DNA from: JANXSS01 sp043729515
GTDB lineage: Bacteria; Pseudomonadota; Gammaproteobacteria; Burkholderiales; Burkholderiaceae_D
Length of the DNA stretch: 37,959 nucleotides
NCBI GenBank assembly: GCA_043729515.1
Contig: JAYTLK010000054.1
Coordinates: forward strand, 1 to 37,959
Direction: 5' to 3'
Numbering within the stretch: the stretch's first letter is position 1; every line of letters begins with the position of its first letter. Under the pieces are notes generated by a model, which searched no databases, was not told the origin of the DNA, and saw nothing but the letters and a program-made list of their open reading frames with translations. Both the position numbers and the translations under genes were made by a program. Shown one piece after another: positions 26,766 to 35,817 of the stretch.

Positions 26766-26923
26766 GATGGTGCTCCTTGCGTTGATTGGCGAACCCGGAT
26801 TCGACTGTCGCAATGTGCGGCGAATCAACTCCGGCCTCGGTGAGTGAACGACTGCATGTCCTCATCGATGAAGTGCAGTCTAGTCGTTGCGCGCCACACA
26901 AAAAAGGCGATTCCCGGCAATGC

Positions 26924-26946
26924 ATTATTCCTGTTTATGGAATAAT
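26924..26946 (+). promoter_or_regulatory. LysR-type operator candidate upstream of the LysR gene
   Basis: ATTATTCC and GGAATAAT form a perfect 8-base inverted repeat around seven bases and contain the T-N11-A core of LysR boxes. It ends 19 bases before the ATG of the LysR gene, just upstream of its AGGAG site, and fits negative autoregulation. Confidence 0.55.
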
Positions 26947-26965
26947 CGGGTTTTAGGAGTCAGCG

Positions 26966-27883
26966 ATGGATCGACTGCAATCGATGCGGGTGTTTGCCAA
27001 GGTGGTGGAGCAGGGCGGCTTCGCCCGGGCCGGCGCCGCATTGAATTTGTCGAATGCGGTGGTCACCCGCCATGTGGCAGAACTGGAAGCGCATCTGGGC
27101 ACCCGTCTCCTGAACCGCACCACCCGGCGCCTGTCGCTCACCGAAAGCGGCCAGGTTTATCTGGACCGCTTGCACGGCATCCTGCAGGCGGTGGACGATG
27201 CCGATGCGGTGGCCTCCTCCACCTCCAGCCGGCCGAGCGGCAATTTACGGCTGTATGCCTACCAGGGCTTCGGCCAGTACCAACTGGCGCGCCTGCTGCC
27301 CGGCTATGCGCAGGCCCATCCGGACGTGCGGCTCGACGTCATGCTCTCGGAGCGCACGGTCGATCTGGTGGAGGATGGCTTCGATGTCGGCATCTACAGC
27401 GGGCTGCAGAAGTTCGATGCCAGCCTGATTGCCCGCAAGCTGTGCTCGACCGAGATCATGCTCTGCGCAGCGCCGAGCTATCTGGCGCGGCGCGGCACGC
27501 CGACGCGTCCGCAGGACCTGGCCGAGCATGACTGCCTGAACTTCGATCACGACCAGATCCGCAACCACTGGACGGTGGAAGGCCCGGACGGCGTTTTGAG
27601 CGTGCCGATCCGCAGCACCCTGGTATCGAACAACGGCCCACTGCTGCGCCAATGCACGATTGCCGGCATGGGCGTGTCGATCTGCCTGTCATATTCGCTC
27701 GGCGACGATATCAGTTCCGGGCGCATGGTGCGCCTGCTGCCGGAGCATCACCTGGGGCAGCTGTCGATCACGATGGTGTATCCGAGCCGCCGCCTGCTGG
27801 CCGCCAAGGTGCGCAGCTTCGTCGACTTCATGACTGCGCGCTTTCCGCAGCCGGAGAGCGATCCGTGGCTGGCGCGGGACTAG
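26966..27883 (+). CDS. LysR-family transcriptional regulator
   Basis: 305 residues, standard length. N-terminal winged helix (about 1-60; MDRLQSMRVFAKVVEQGGFARAGAALNLSNAVVTRHVAELE), followed by the two-lobed effector-binding domain (about 90-300). The HTH type MDRLQSMRVFAKV is common in the CrgA/PA2877-like subgroup. AGGAG precedes ATG 26966. No divergent gene of a matching pathway is near; the acyl-CoA ligase starts 170 bases downstream with its own TATAAT, so it may be a target but this is not shown. A palindrome directly upstream suggests autoregulation. Confidence 0.93.
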   Translation: MDRLQSMRVFAKVVEQGGFARAGAALNLSNAVVTRHVAELEAHLGTRLLNRTTRRLSLTESGQVYLDRLHGILQAVDDADAVASSTSSRPSGNLRLYAYQGFGQYQLARLLPGYAQAHPDVRLDVMLSERTVDLVEDGFDVGIYSGLQKFDASLIARKLCSTEIMLCAAPSYLARRGTPTRPQDLAEHDCLNFDHDQIRNHWTVEGPDGVLSVPIRSTLVSNNGPLLRQCTIAGMGVSICLSYSLGDDISSGRMVRLLPEHHLGQLSITMVYPSRRLLAAKVRSFVDFMTARFPQPESDPWLARD

Positions 27884-27940
27884 CTTCCGGTGAGCGAAGC
27901 AGACAAAGAAACCGGCGGCCGGCCAATGCAGTCTCCGCCC

Positions 27941-27946
27941 TATAAT
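27941..27946 (+). promoter_or_regulatory. TATAAT box, possible promoter of the acyl-CoA ligase
   Basis: A perfect TATAAT lies in the 170-base gap before the ligase, giving a leader of about 100 bases. The -35 region is not recognisable. Confidence 0.4.
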
Positions 27947-28053
27947 AGGCGTGCGGCAAAACGACCGCCGGCGATCATCTACCCGTATCGGCACCGCCCT
28001 GCCAGCCTGCTCGATCGTCCTGACGCCATCACGAGAACGATCCGGAGAACATC

Positions 28054-29715
28054 ATGAACACGACCCATCATGCCCACTGGCCGACCGGCCTGCCAACCAC
28101 CCTGACCGCACCCCAGACAAGTGTCTACGAGAACCTGGAGATTTCGGCGCGGCGCTATCCGGACAAGGTCGCGATCATTTTCTACGACTCGATCCTGACC
28201 TATGCCCAGCTGCATGCGCATGTGCTGACGTTGGCAGGGTATCTCCAGGAAGTCTGCGGCGTCGGGCGGGGCGATCGGGTCTTGCTGAACATGCAGAACA
28301 GCCCGCAATTCATCATCGCCTTCTATGCCATCCTGCGCGCCGATGCAATGGTGGTGCCAGTCAATCCGATGCTGATGACCGAAGAGCTGCGCCATTACAT
28401 CGACGACAGTGGCGCCAATGTCGCCATCACCTCCCAGGAAGTCTTTGCGCGTCTGGCGCCGCTGGTCGGCCATGGCGGATTGCGGCAAGCGATCGTGGCG
28501 ACCTATTCCGACTATCTGGATGCGCCGACCACGCTGACGCTGCCCGATTTCATCCGTGCGCCGCGCGACGTGCCGAGCCAGCCCGGCGTGGTGACCTGGG
28601 CCGAGGCCATGGCCGCTGCCCGCCTGCCACGCCCGCACCAGGCCGGCAGTGCCGATCTGGCTGCCATGCCCTATACCTCGGGTACCACCGGCAAGCCGAA
28701 AGGCTGCATTCATACCCATCGCTCGCTGATGTTTACCGCCGTCGCCAGCCCCTCCTGGTCGGTGGCGGTGGTTCCCGACAGCGTGACCTTTGCGGTGCTG
28801 CCGTTTTTTCATGTGACAGGCATGCAGGTCAGCATGAATGCGCCGATCTTCTCCGGCGGATCGATCGTGATCCTGCCGCGCTGGGACCGCGACGTTGCCG
28901 GCCAGCTCATCACCCGCTATGCGGTCACGGCCTGGACCAGCATCCCGACCATGATGATCGATTTCCTGTCCAATCCGCGTCTGGCGGAATACGACATCGC
29001 GAGCCTGAAGCGGGTCTCGGGTGGCGGCGCGGCGATGCCGGCGGCAATCGCCCAGAAACTCATGGACCTGACCGGCCTGGAATACATGGAAGGCTATGGT
29101 CTTTCGGAAACCATGGCCGCCACCCATACCAATCCGCCACAGCGCCTCAAGCAGCAGTGCCTCGGCATCCCGGTATTCAATGTCGATGCACGTATCATCG
29201 ATCCGACCACGCTGGAAGAATTGCCGCCGAATGAAACCGGTGAAATCGTCATGGCCGGGCCGCAGGTCTTCGAAGGCTACTGGAATGATCCCGGCAAGAC
29301 GCGCGACGCCTTCATGCAGATCGACGGCAAGCGCTTCTTCCGCTCGGGAGACCTGGGCTACATGGACGAGGAAGGCTTCTTCTTTTTCACTGACCGCTTG
29401 AAGCGCATGATCAATGCCAGCGGCTTCAAGGTCTGGCCGGCGGAAGTCGAATCGATGATGTACCAGCATCCGGCGATCCAGGAATGCTGCATCATCGCCT
29501 CGCGCGATCCGTACCGCGGCGAGACGGTCAAGGCGGTAATCGTGAAAAAGCCCGGCGTGGAGGTCACGGCCGACCAGATCATGCTGTGGGCACATGACAC
29601 GATGGCTGCCTACAAGGTGCCGAAACTGGTGGAATTCGTCGATGTGCTGCCGAAGTCGGCCACCGGCAAGGTGATGTGGCGGACGCTGCAGGAGAAGGAA
29701 CTGGCGAAATCGTGA
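28054..29715 (+). CDS. AMP-forming acyl-CoA ligase (long-chain fatty-acid CoA ligase type)
   Basis: 553 residues of the ANL adenylating superfamily. ATP-binding loop YTSGTTGKPKG (207-217), motif GYGLSET near residue 350, hinge SGDLGYMDEEGFFFFTDRLKR and the catalytic Lys539 in SATGKVMWRTL are all present. It would activate a carboxylic acid to acyl-AMP and then acyl-CoA in the cytoplasm. The family name long-chain is by overall resemblance; the true substrate cannot be read from these motifs. GGAGA precedes the ATG. It follows the LysR gene and precedes a radical SAM gene by 77 bases; no beta-oxidation genes are adjacent. Confidence 0.9.
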   Translation: MNTTHHAHWPTGLPTTLTAPQTSVYENLEISARRYPDKVAIIFYDSILTYAQLHAHVLTLAGYLQEVCGVGRGDRVLLNMQNSPQFIIAFYAILRADAMVVPVNPMLMTEELRHYIDDSGANVAITSQEVFARLAPLVGHGGLRQAIVATYSDYLDAPTTLTLPDFIRAPRDVPSQPGVVTWAEAMAAARLPRPHQAGSADLAAMPYTSGTTGKPKGCIHTHRSLMFTAVASPSWSVAVVPDSVTFAVLPFFHVTGMQVSMNAPIFSGGSIVILPRWDRDVAGQLITRYAVTAWTSIPTMMIDFLSNPRLAEYDIASLKRVSGGGAAMPAAIAQKLMDLTGLEYMEGYGLSETMAATHTNPPQRLKQQCLGIPVFNVDARIIDPTTLEELPPNETGEIVMAGPQVFEGYWNDPGKTRDAFMQIDGKRFFRSGDLGYMDEEGFFFFTDRLKRMINASGFKVWPAEVESMMYQHPAIQECCIIASRDPYRGETVKAVIVKKPGVEVTADQIMLWAHDTMAAYKVPKLVEFVDVLPKSATGKVMWRTLQEKELAKS

Positions 29716-29792
29716 TGCGCAAGCCTGGTGTTTCAATGCGAAGTTGTGATGCGAACCCGTGATGCTGCACGCCGATACGAGGCCATGATCCG

Positions 29793-31343
29793 ATGACGAT
29801 CATCCTGTCGACACTCAACGCCCGCTATGCGCATGCATCCCTTGGCCTGCGCTATTTGCTGGCCAACATGGCCGAACTGCAGGAGCAGACCCGGCTGCTG
29901 GAGTTCGTCATCGGCGCCCGCAGCGCCGACCTCGCGGAAAAACTGCTGGCGCACCAACCCCGCATCATCGGCTTCGGCGTCTACATCTGGAATGTGGAAG
30001 AAACCACGCGCCTGGTCGCCCTGCTCAAGAAAGTGGCGCCGGACGTGGTGATCGTGCTCGGTGGGCCGGAAGTCTCGCACGAGACGGCATCGCAGCCGAT
30101 CGTGGCGCTGGCCGATTACGTCATCACCGGCTGGGGCGATGTCAGCTTCGTGCAGCTGTGCCGTCAGATCCTGAATGGCCCGCAGCCCTTGATGAAGGTG
30201 CAGGCCGGGGTGCAGCCGCCGCTGGCCGAACTTGTCCTGCCTTACGACCTCTACAGCGACGCCGACATCGCGCATCGCACCTTGTATGTGGAAGCCTCGC
30301 GCGGCTGTCCGTTCAAGTGCGAATTCTGTTTGTCGGCGCTCGACAAGACAGCATGGCCCTTCGATGTGGACCGCTTCCTGGCCGAGCTGGAGCGGCTGCA
30401 TGCACGCGGCGCGCGGCTCTTCAAGTTCGTCGACCGCACGTTCAATCTGAACATCAAGACCAGCTTGAAGCTGATGCAATTTTTTCTCGACAAGCTGGCC
30501 GCTTATCCGGACGACCCGGTGTATGCGCATTTCGAAGTCGTGCCGGATCATTTGCCGGATGCGTTGAAGGAAGCGATCACGCGCTTTCCGGCGGGCACGC
30601 TGCAGTTCGAGATCGGTATCCAGAGCTTCAATCCGGCAGTGCAGGCGCTGGTCAGCCGGCGTCAGGACAATGACAAGGCAGCCGAGAACATTGCCTGGCT
30701 GATGGCGCATTCACAGGCGCATCTGCATGTGGACCTGATCGCCGGACTGCCCGGCGAAGACGTCGAGAGTTTCGCCTGCGGCTTCGACAAGCTGGTGGCG
30801 ATCGGTCCGCACGAGATCCAGTTCGGCATCCTGAAACGGCTGCGTGGCACGCCGATCATTCGCCATACCGAGCAATGGGGCCTGGTGTTCGATCCGGCGC
30901 CACCCTACACGATCCTGGCCACGCGGTTGATCGGTTTTGCCGACATGCAGCGGCTGGTGCGCTTCGCCCGCTACTGGGACCTGGTGGCGAATTCTGGTCG
31001 CTTCGCTCATTGCCTGCCGCTGATTCTGGGCGTCACGCCTTTCACCAATTTCATCGATCTGTCCGACTGGCTGTTTGCGCAGACCGATGCCACGCACCGT
31101 ATCGCGCTCGACCGCCTGGCTGCATTGGTAACGCAATGGCTGACCGCGCGCGGCCGGGACCCGGAGGCAATCCGCGAACTGATGGCGGCTGATTTTTCTG
31201 CACAGCCAGGACGCGTGCAGAAACAGGCACATGTCGCGGCGAAAAATACTGCCGACAAGGCGCAGGCGCAGCAATGCACGATCTCGCCGGCCACGCCGGC
31301 GGCGCTGCCGCAACGGCAGGCGCGGCATCTGGCTGCGCTGTAG
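29793..31343 (+). CDS. B12-binding-domain radical SAM protein (DUF4080 type)
   Basis: 516 residues. N-terminal cobalamin-binding-like Rossmann domain (about 1-130, TIILSTLNARYAHASLGLRYL), then a radical SAM domain with the 4Fe-4S ligands Cys172, Cys176 and Cys179 (CPFKCEFC), then a C-terminal DUF4080 region (about 370-480). Proteins with this architecture are common; the reaction is unknown, and some relatives do methylthiolation or C-methylation. The last 50 residues are Ala/Gln-rich and probably disordered. The nearest ribosome-binding-like sequence is GAGG ten bases upstream. Convergent with hipA, with 121 bases between them. Confidence 0.88.
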   Translation: MTIILSTLNARYAHASLGLRYLLANMAELQEQTRLLEFVIGARSADLAEKLLAHQPRIIGFGVYIWNVEETTRLVALLKKVAPDVVIVLGGPEVSHETASQPIVALADYVITGWGDVSFVQLCRQILNGPQPLMKVQAGVQPPLAELVLPYDLYSDADIAHRTLYVEASRGCPFKCEFCLSALDKTAWPFDVDRFLAELERLHARGARLFKFVDRTFNLNIKTSLKLMQFFLDKLAAYPDDPVYAHFEVVPDHLPDALKEAITRFPAGTLQFEIGIQSFNPAVQALVSRRQDNDKAAENIAWLMAHSQAHLHVDLIAGLPGEDVESFACGFDKLVAIGPHEIQFGILKRLRGTPIIRHTEQWGLVFDPAPPYTILATRLIGFADMQRLVRFARYWDLVANSGRFAHCLPLILGVTPFTNFIDLSDWLFAQTDATHRIALDRLAALVTQWLTARGRDPEAIRELMAADFSAQPGRVQKQAHVAAKNTADKAQAQQCTISPATPAALPQRQARHLAAL

Positions 31344-31464
31344 TGCTTGTTCAAAAATGCCGGAATCCGGTAGTGCGGGAATGCCGCACGGGCGCGTACA
31401 CGTCCCCGTCAAGCGATGGCAGCTGGCAGTGACCGGAAAAAGTCGTGCAGAAGATCACAAAGTA

Positions 31465-32721
31465 TTACCAAAGGTTGGACGCGCGCTTCACCGCATGTTT
31501 TCCGCGTGCGCCCGGTGGCTCCTTCTCATTGATCTTGGCGACGCCCGTAGCCCAGCAGTTCAGCATCGATTCACCGAGTTGTCGGAATGCCGGAAACTCG
31601 GTCATGTGGCGTGCCACCTCGGTCCGCGTTTTTGCGACTCCTTCGCTGACCTTCTCGATGATTGCATCGACTTCCCGTGTCGGGATCTTGCAATCGATGA
31701 CGCCGAACTTCAGCAGCTGCTGATAGCGCGGAAACAGCTTCGAGCCGTTCAACGTCAAAGCCATGGTGTCGAGAGGCTGGTAGACGGCCGTCGTCACGAC
31801 GTCATAAGTTGGTGAATACATCACCGGCGACTCGCTGTCCCGATACAAAACACCGAAGTTCTTGAGATGCGCATCGCCATTGACGACGGCGCACGACAAC
31901 GTCACCGAAGTAAAAAACTGCTTCAGTGCCGCGATCCTTGAGGACGGCGATACGAACTGGCTGATTCGCTTCGCCAATTCTTCATAAGAAGCATCGTATT
32001 TCCGATCTGGATTCAAGGCCGAGAGCACGCAGAAATCCTCGAAGCCCAAATACGTGCCGTCAGCGGCCAGATCGAACCGGTCGATGACCAGGAACTGGCC
32101 ATTGTCAGACAGTTCCATTGCGGGGATCGGCAGTCCCGAATGATGTGCAGCGCGCATGCAGAAATATTCGTTTGTTGCCAGATCCGGATAGTCGTTCTGA
32201 TTGAACGTCTTGACCAGGTGGGTGGCACCTCTGGCGGCCAACTTGTCGACGGCAGCGGACCCACTGATTTTCTGGCGCACCAGAACTTTTGGCTGAACGC
32301 CCGACACGCCGGATGAACTCAGGAACGTATCGAAAAGGTGTTTCTTCAGCTCCAGAGTACCGCGCTCGCGTAGGATCTCCTCGATATCCTGGGCCGGCAC
32401 TTCGGTCAAGGCAGCATCATTTGAATAGCGCAGCCTGCCGATCTGTGACCCGCCCACGTAGCGCAGCAGTGCAAACTGGTCCAGCTCGGGAATGACCTTG
32501 CGCAAGCTATTTTCGATCGCCCGCAGCATCGTCCCCTCTGGCAGGTTCATCTGGAATATCGGGTGCAGCGACAAATAGTCGTAGCTTTGCAATGTGACCG
32601 GCATCGTGAGTGAGACGGCCGCGCTGTCCAAGCAGTTCCGGTCGTAAGTGAATACAAACGTGCCCTCGTTGCGGTCGAGGGCGCCGGCCACACCTTGCGA
32701 TCCTGTCCAGACCAGAATCAT
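31465..32721 (-). CDS. hipA: HipA-family serine/threonine kinase toxin
   Basis: 418 residues, full-length HipA: N-terminal HipA domain (about 1-100) and kinase domain. The catalytic loop NGDAHLKNFG (281-290, catalytic Asp283) and metal-binding Asp307 in PTYDVV are intact. E. coli HipA phosphorylates glutamyl-tRNA synthetase and causes persistence. The loop before the conserved GVQPK (141-145) reads SSSGVSGVQPK; the Ser usually three residues before that Gly (the autophosphorylated Ser150 of E. coli) is Gly138 here, though serines flank it. The start overlaps the stop of the antitoxin gene as ATGA. Confidence 0.92.
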   Translation of the reverse strand: MILVWTGSQGVAGALDRNEGTFVFTYDRNCLDSAAVSLTMPVTLQSYDYLSLHPIFQMNLPEGTMLRAIENSLRKVIPELDQFALLRYVGGSQIGRLRYSNDAALTEVPAQDIEEILRERGTLELKKHLFDTFLSSSGVSGVQPKVLVRQKISGSAAVDKLAARGATHLVKTFNQNDYPDLATNEYFCMRAAHHSGLPIPAMELSDNGQFLVIDRFDLAADGTYLGFEDFCVLSALNPDRKYDASYEELAKRISQFVSPSSRIAALKQFFTSVTLSCAVVNGDAHLKNFGVLYRDSESPVMYSPTYDVVTTAVYQPLDTMALTLNGSKLFPRYQQLLKFGVIDCKIPTREVDAIIEKVSEGVAKTRTEVARHMTEFPAFRQLGESMLNCWATGVAKINEKEPPGARGKHAVKRASNLW

Positions 32722-33035
32722 TGCTGCTCCGGCAGCGGCTTCGCCCGCCGTGGCGCGCGCTTTCTTCCCGGTGCAAAAGGAAGGGGTTTGCCTGCACGCT
32801 CCTTGACCAGTTGCATCAACGTCGGACGCGGCAGTTCATGCTCGATCGTCAGACGCAACCCGAGCACCGAACAGAGCTGCAAGATCTTGCCAATCCCCAA
32901 TTCAGCAATCCGACCGTTTTCGAACGCCGAGAGGGTCGATCGGGACAATAGCGTGGATTGACAAAGGTCCACCTGAGAGATCCCTTTCGCAAGGCGGGCG
33001 GCCTTCAAGGTAACGCCTAATTCAATTATGTCCAT
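32718..33035 (-). CDS. hipB: HipB-type antitoxin, helix-turn-helix protein
   Basis: 105 residues from the ATG at 33035 (MDIIELGVTLKAARLAKGISQVDL). A Cro/CI-type helix-turn-helix covers about 8-62 (GISQVDLCQSTLLSRSTLSAFENGR), and a basic, Pro-rich tail (about 80-105) follows. Such proteins bind HipA and repress their own operon. In-frame ATGs at 33047 and 33056 would add four or seven residues; none has a strong ribosome-binding site. Direct repeats TATAGTGCA/TATTATGCA 19 bases apart lie upstream and could be operator half-sites. The upstream region is AT-rich compared with the core genes, suggesting acquisition. Confidence 0.88.
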   Translation of the reverse strand: MDIIELGVTLKAARLAKGISQVDLCQSTLLSRSTLSAFENGRIAELGIGKILQLCSVLGLRLTIEHELPRPTLMQLVKERAGKPLPFAPGRKRAPRRAKPLPEQQ

Positions 33036-33448
33036 AACAGCCAGCATACAAGACATAAATGCATAATACAATCTGATGTGCACTATACGAGATGTTAATT
33101 TCGCAAAAACATTTGAGCGTGCCATGATTTTGCGAGCCTGGTTTGACGCCACCCTTGTTAATTTCCGTCAATTCAAACGATTTCCGTCTCGGTGGCGGAC
33201 AAAAGGGGCAAGACATGCACACCATTGGCAGGGAGTTGCTAACTGATTCTTTTTTGCAGGCCTGATCCGCATGCCTGAATTACTGCCAACTGTCGGCCCA
33301 CACACGAACAACATCATCCTGCCGGCAATCACCGACATGAGTACGGCTACCTTGAACAGGTTATTAACAAAAAGCAACATTTCCGGTAGGGTGCTGTTGG
33401 CTCACGAAGCGGGCGTCGCTTCGTGTTTTCACATCCCAGGGAATCATC
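33036..33448. other. AT-rich intergenic region between hipB and a lipoprotein gene
   Basis: About 410 bases with no supportable gene. Next to hipB lie the possible operator repeats TATAGTGCA/TATTATGCA (roughly 33065-33093). Further on, a terminator-like hairpin (33403-33429) sits just before the next gene. The segment is clearly richer in A and T than the left part of the window. The open frame at 33271 runs through the next two genes and is a shadow. Confidence 0.55.
33403..33429 (+). terminator. Terminator-like hairpin in the leader of a lipoprotein gene
   Basis: CACGAAGC and GCTTCGTG make a perfect 8-base stem with a seven-base loop followed by TTTT. It ends only 19 bases before the ATG at 33449, so it is either a leader attenuator or the 3' end of a small RNA encoded upstream. 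Confidence 0.55.
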
Positions 33449-33862
33449 ATGAAAAAAATAATGGCATTGACCCTTTCCGCATCGCTGGCATCCATGTCAC
33501 TGGCCGGGTGTGCAACCGGCAGCAAGGACATCAGCAGTTCCTACACATCACCGATGCAGTACCAGGGATACGATTGCCAGCAGATCAATGCAGAAACACT
33601 GCGCCTGCAATCAAAGGTATCGCAACTCGGCGGGAGATTGGACCAGGCAGCATCCAACGACAAGGCAATCATGGCGGCAGGTGCATTGCTGTTCTGGCCT
33701 GCCCTGTTTGCTCTGGGCGGCACCAAGCAGCAAGAGGCGGAATATGCCACGTTAAAAGGCCAGCACGATGCCATCCAGCAGGCCTCGATCGAAAAGAAAT
33801 GCGAGTTCCGTCCTGCTTCCGTCATGCCGTCCACCGCGTCGACAGGGGAAGCAAAGTCCTGA
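33449..33862 (+). CDS. Small lipoprotein of unknown function
   Basis: 137 residues. Signal with lipobox SLAGC (Cys at residue 21) predicts lipidation. The mature part has the block YQGYDCQQINAETLRLQSKVSQL, a helix likely to form a coiled coil, then a hydrophobic stretch (about 73-90, AIMAAGALLFWPALFALGG) and a second helical segment. This layout occurs in widespread small lipoproteins of proteobacteria without known role. AGGGAATC lies before the ATG. It is preceded by the hairpin at 33403. The second lipoprotein gene begins 65 bases later. Confidence 0.8.
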   Translation: MKKIMALTLSASLASMSLAGCATGSKDISSSYTSPMQYQGYDCQQINAETLRLQSKVSQLGGRLDQAASNDKAIMAAGALLFWPALFALGGTKQQEAEYATLKGQHDAIQQASIEKKCEFRPASVMPSTASTGEAKS

Positions 33863-33927
33863 CATGCAAAATGCGCCAGCCGGTTTTTCCGGTTCGCACA
33901 ATTCGAACTCGATAAGGAATCCTTTTG

Positions 33928-34479
33928 ATGAAACTGCTTTTTCTGGCAACCATTTCCCTCGCCGTCCTCTTGACCGGTTGCGCCACCCCTGCCCGCATGG
34001 AACAGATGGTGGCGCAGGCCCAACCCGCGCAGCGTGTCATCAAGACGCCACTGCGAGACAACGTCGCTGTCACTGAAGTCACGGGTGGCAAAGAAACAAA
34101 TCCCATGTGGATGTCGAATGTCGCCAGCGGCGAATTCGAGCGTGCGCTAGAGACATCATTGCGCGATGTCGGGCTACTCTCCAACGGCAAGCAGGTTGGC
34201 AAATACATCCTGGTCGCGCACATGGAAAAACTTGATCAGCCCTTCGTCGGCGTGAGCATGACCGTCACCGCATCGGTGCAATACACGGTCATCGAACGGG
34301 CTACGCGGAAGGAAATCCTGAAGAAGACGATTGCCGTTCCCTACACAGCCGGTTTCGGCGATGCCTTCATGGCCACGGAGCGGTTGAAGCTGGCGAACGA
34401 GGGCGCTATCCGCGTCAATATCGAGAACCTTATCAAAGAGCTGTTCGCGTTGAACGTCAACGCGCTTGCACTTCAATAA
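33928..34479 (+). CDS. Lipoprotein of unknown function
   Basis: 183 residues from ATG 33928 (AAGGAAT eight bases before; a TTG one codon upstream is less likely). Lipobox VLLTGC with Cys near residue 18. The mature domain alternates strands and helices (VGVSMTVTASVQYTVIERATRKEIL, then a C-terminal helix), resembling small envelope lipoproteins of the type annotated as hypothetical in Burkholderiales. It follows another lipoprotein gene and precedes the ABC transporter by about 190 bases. Function unknown. Confidence 0.78.
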   Translation: MKLLFLATISLAVLLTGCATPARMEQMVAQAQPAQRVIKTPLRDNVAVTEVTGGKETNPMWMSNVASGEFERALETSLRDVGLLSNGKQVGKYILVAHMEKLDQPFVGVSMTVTASVQYTVIERATRKEILKKTIAVPYTAGFGDAFMATERLKLANEGAIRVNIENLIKELFALNVNALALQ

Positions 34480-34668
34480 GCACCTTCGCAAACACGCAAT
34501 CCGGCGGGTGGAGCAAGATGTCACTCTGGTTATTTCTGGATGGAGCGCTATTGCTGCACCCGCCAAATAATTTTAACGATCACGTTCCAGAAATATCTCA
34601 GATCGGTGCCATGAGATCCGTCATTTGATTTTTACGTAGCCGGCACTGTTGCGAGCGGGAGATTGCCC

Positions 34669-35817
34669 ATGCACACACTCGTAGATTCTTCCACGCTCAC
34701 CTATGGTCAGATCCGGTTGTCCTGGTGCAGGGCGCATCTCGCAGCATTCCTGCGCCGCTGGGGGATCTACATTGCTGCCGCGGTGCTAGTGTTGGGCGGC
34801 ACGGGAAATGGGCCGGCAGCCAGCATGAGCAGCTTGCTGGCATTGCCCTTGCTGCCCCTGATCTGGGCAGAACAGCATTCCGTCCCGATGATGCTTGTGT
34901 TGGCAGCGGCCTACTGCGCGTTTGGCTCGGCCATCTGCTGGGCGATGCGGCCGTTACTCTGGCCATCATCATGGCGCGATGTCGAATGGTCGCTACCGGT
35001 TTCACCGAAGTTGCAACAACGGAGCGATCTTGCCGTGCTTGCAATCGGTCTGTCGCCATGGTTTTCCCTATATGTGGCCGGACTCGTGGTGTGGCTGGTT
35101 CGCACGTCTGATTTCAGGCTGTCGACATTTTGCTGGTTGATGGCAGTCTTGGTAGCATCGATGGCTGTTTCCCTGTCATCCGGAACGGCGATACTGCGAT
35201 CAATGCGCATGGGTGACCGGGCTGCCCGTCATCTGCCAGCCTCGATCGAAACACTGGCGGCTTCGATTGGCAAGCCTTGGCTGCCGACGACGATATTCTT
35301 TGCGCTGATTCTGTTTCCCCTGGTGCGCGGCCCTGCGCGTCGTGCCGGTCATCTGCTGCTGCTCACGCCGGTGCTTGCATTCGGCCATGCCGTGATCCTC
35401 TTCCAGCCTGCCGCAACCTCGTGGTGGCTCGCCGGATTTGCGCTTCTCACCCTGGTTCTGAGTACGCGCCTGAGCGCGGTGCTCGAATGGGACCTGGCGC
35501 AGTTGCATGATGCCTGCGCACCGCTGCCACTGACGGCGCGCCGCATGCGGCTGTCCAGGCAGGCCGTCGCAATGCTGCCGGTCACCACCACGACGGCCGT
35601 ACTGCTGGCACTGATCCTCGGATGTCTTCCTCAGGTACGGGCCTTGCCTGCAACCGGCTACCTGCTTACCGTATCAATCGGCAATCTGCTGACGATCCGA
35701 GGCATTCAGGCTGGTACCCATGCGAGCAACCGCCCTGAAAACCCGAACAAGGCTGCGGCCTGGCTGGTCCTGCTTGCCACACAAATTGCGTTTGCCTCGG
35801 AGATCCTGCCGCCATGA
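34669..35817 (+). CDS. Polytopic membrane protein, probable ABC transporter permease
   Basis: 382 residues with about nine or ten hydrophobic segments (near 34-50, 55-68, 75-95, 120-145, 150-175, 206-222, 230-250, 255-275, 305-325, 335-350 and 364-380, some of which may be half-helices). I recognise no family. It overlaps the following ABC ATPase gene by four bases (ATGA), which makes it the likely membrane partner. ATG 34669 has GGGAGA six bases upstream; TTG 34663 lies inside that site. There is no extra domain and no substrate-binding protein nearby, which suggests an exporter rather than an importer (inference). Confidence 0.75.
   Translation: MHTLVDSSTLTYGQIRLSWCRAHLAAFLRRWGIYIAAAVLVLGGTGNGPAASMSSLLALPLLPLIWAEQHSVPMMLVLAAAYCAFGSAICWAMRPLLWPSSWRDVEWSLPVSPKLQQRSDLAVLAIGLSPWFSLYVAGLVVWLVRTSDFRLSTFCWLMAVLVASMAVSLSSGTAILRSMRMGDRAARHLPASIETLAASIGKPWLPTTIFFALILFPLVRGPARRAGHLLLLTPVLAFGHAVILFQPAATSWWLAGFALLTLVLSTRLSAVLEWDLAQLHDACAPLPLTARRMRLSRQAVAMLPVTTTTAVLLALILGCLPQVRALPATGYLLTVSIGNLLTIRGIQAGTHASNRPENPNKAAAWLVLLATQIAFASEILPP

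Noticed and set aside
31357..31389. Inverted repeats CCGGA/TCCGG and GTGCGG/CCGCAC between the radical SAM gene and hipA as a terminator
   Set aside because: The stems are short and no T run follows on either strand.
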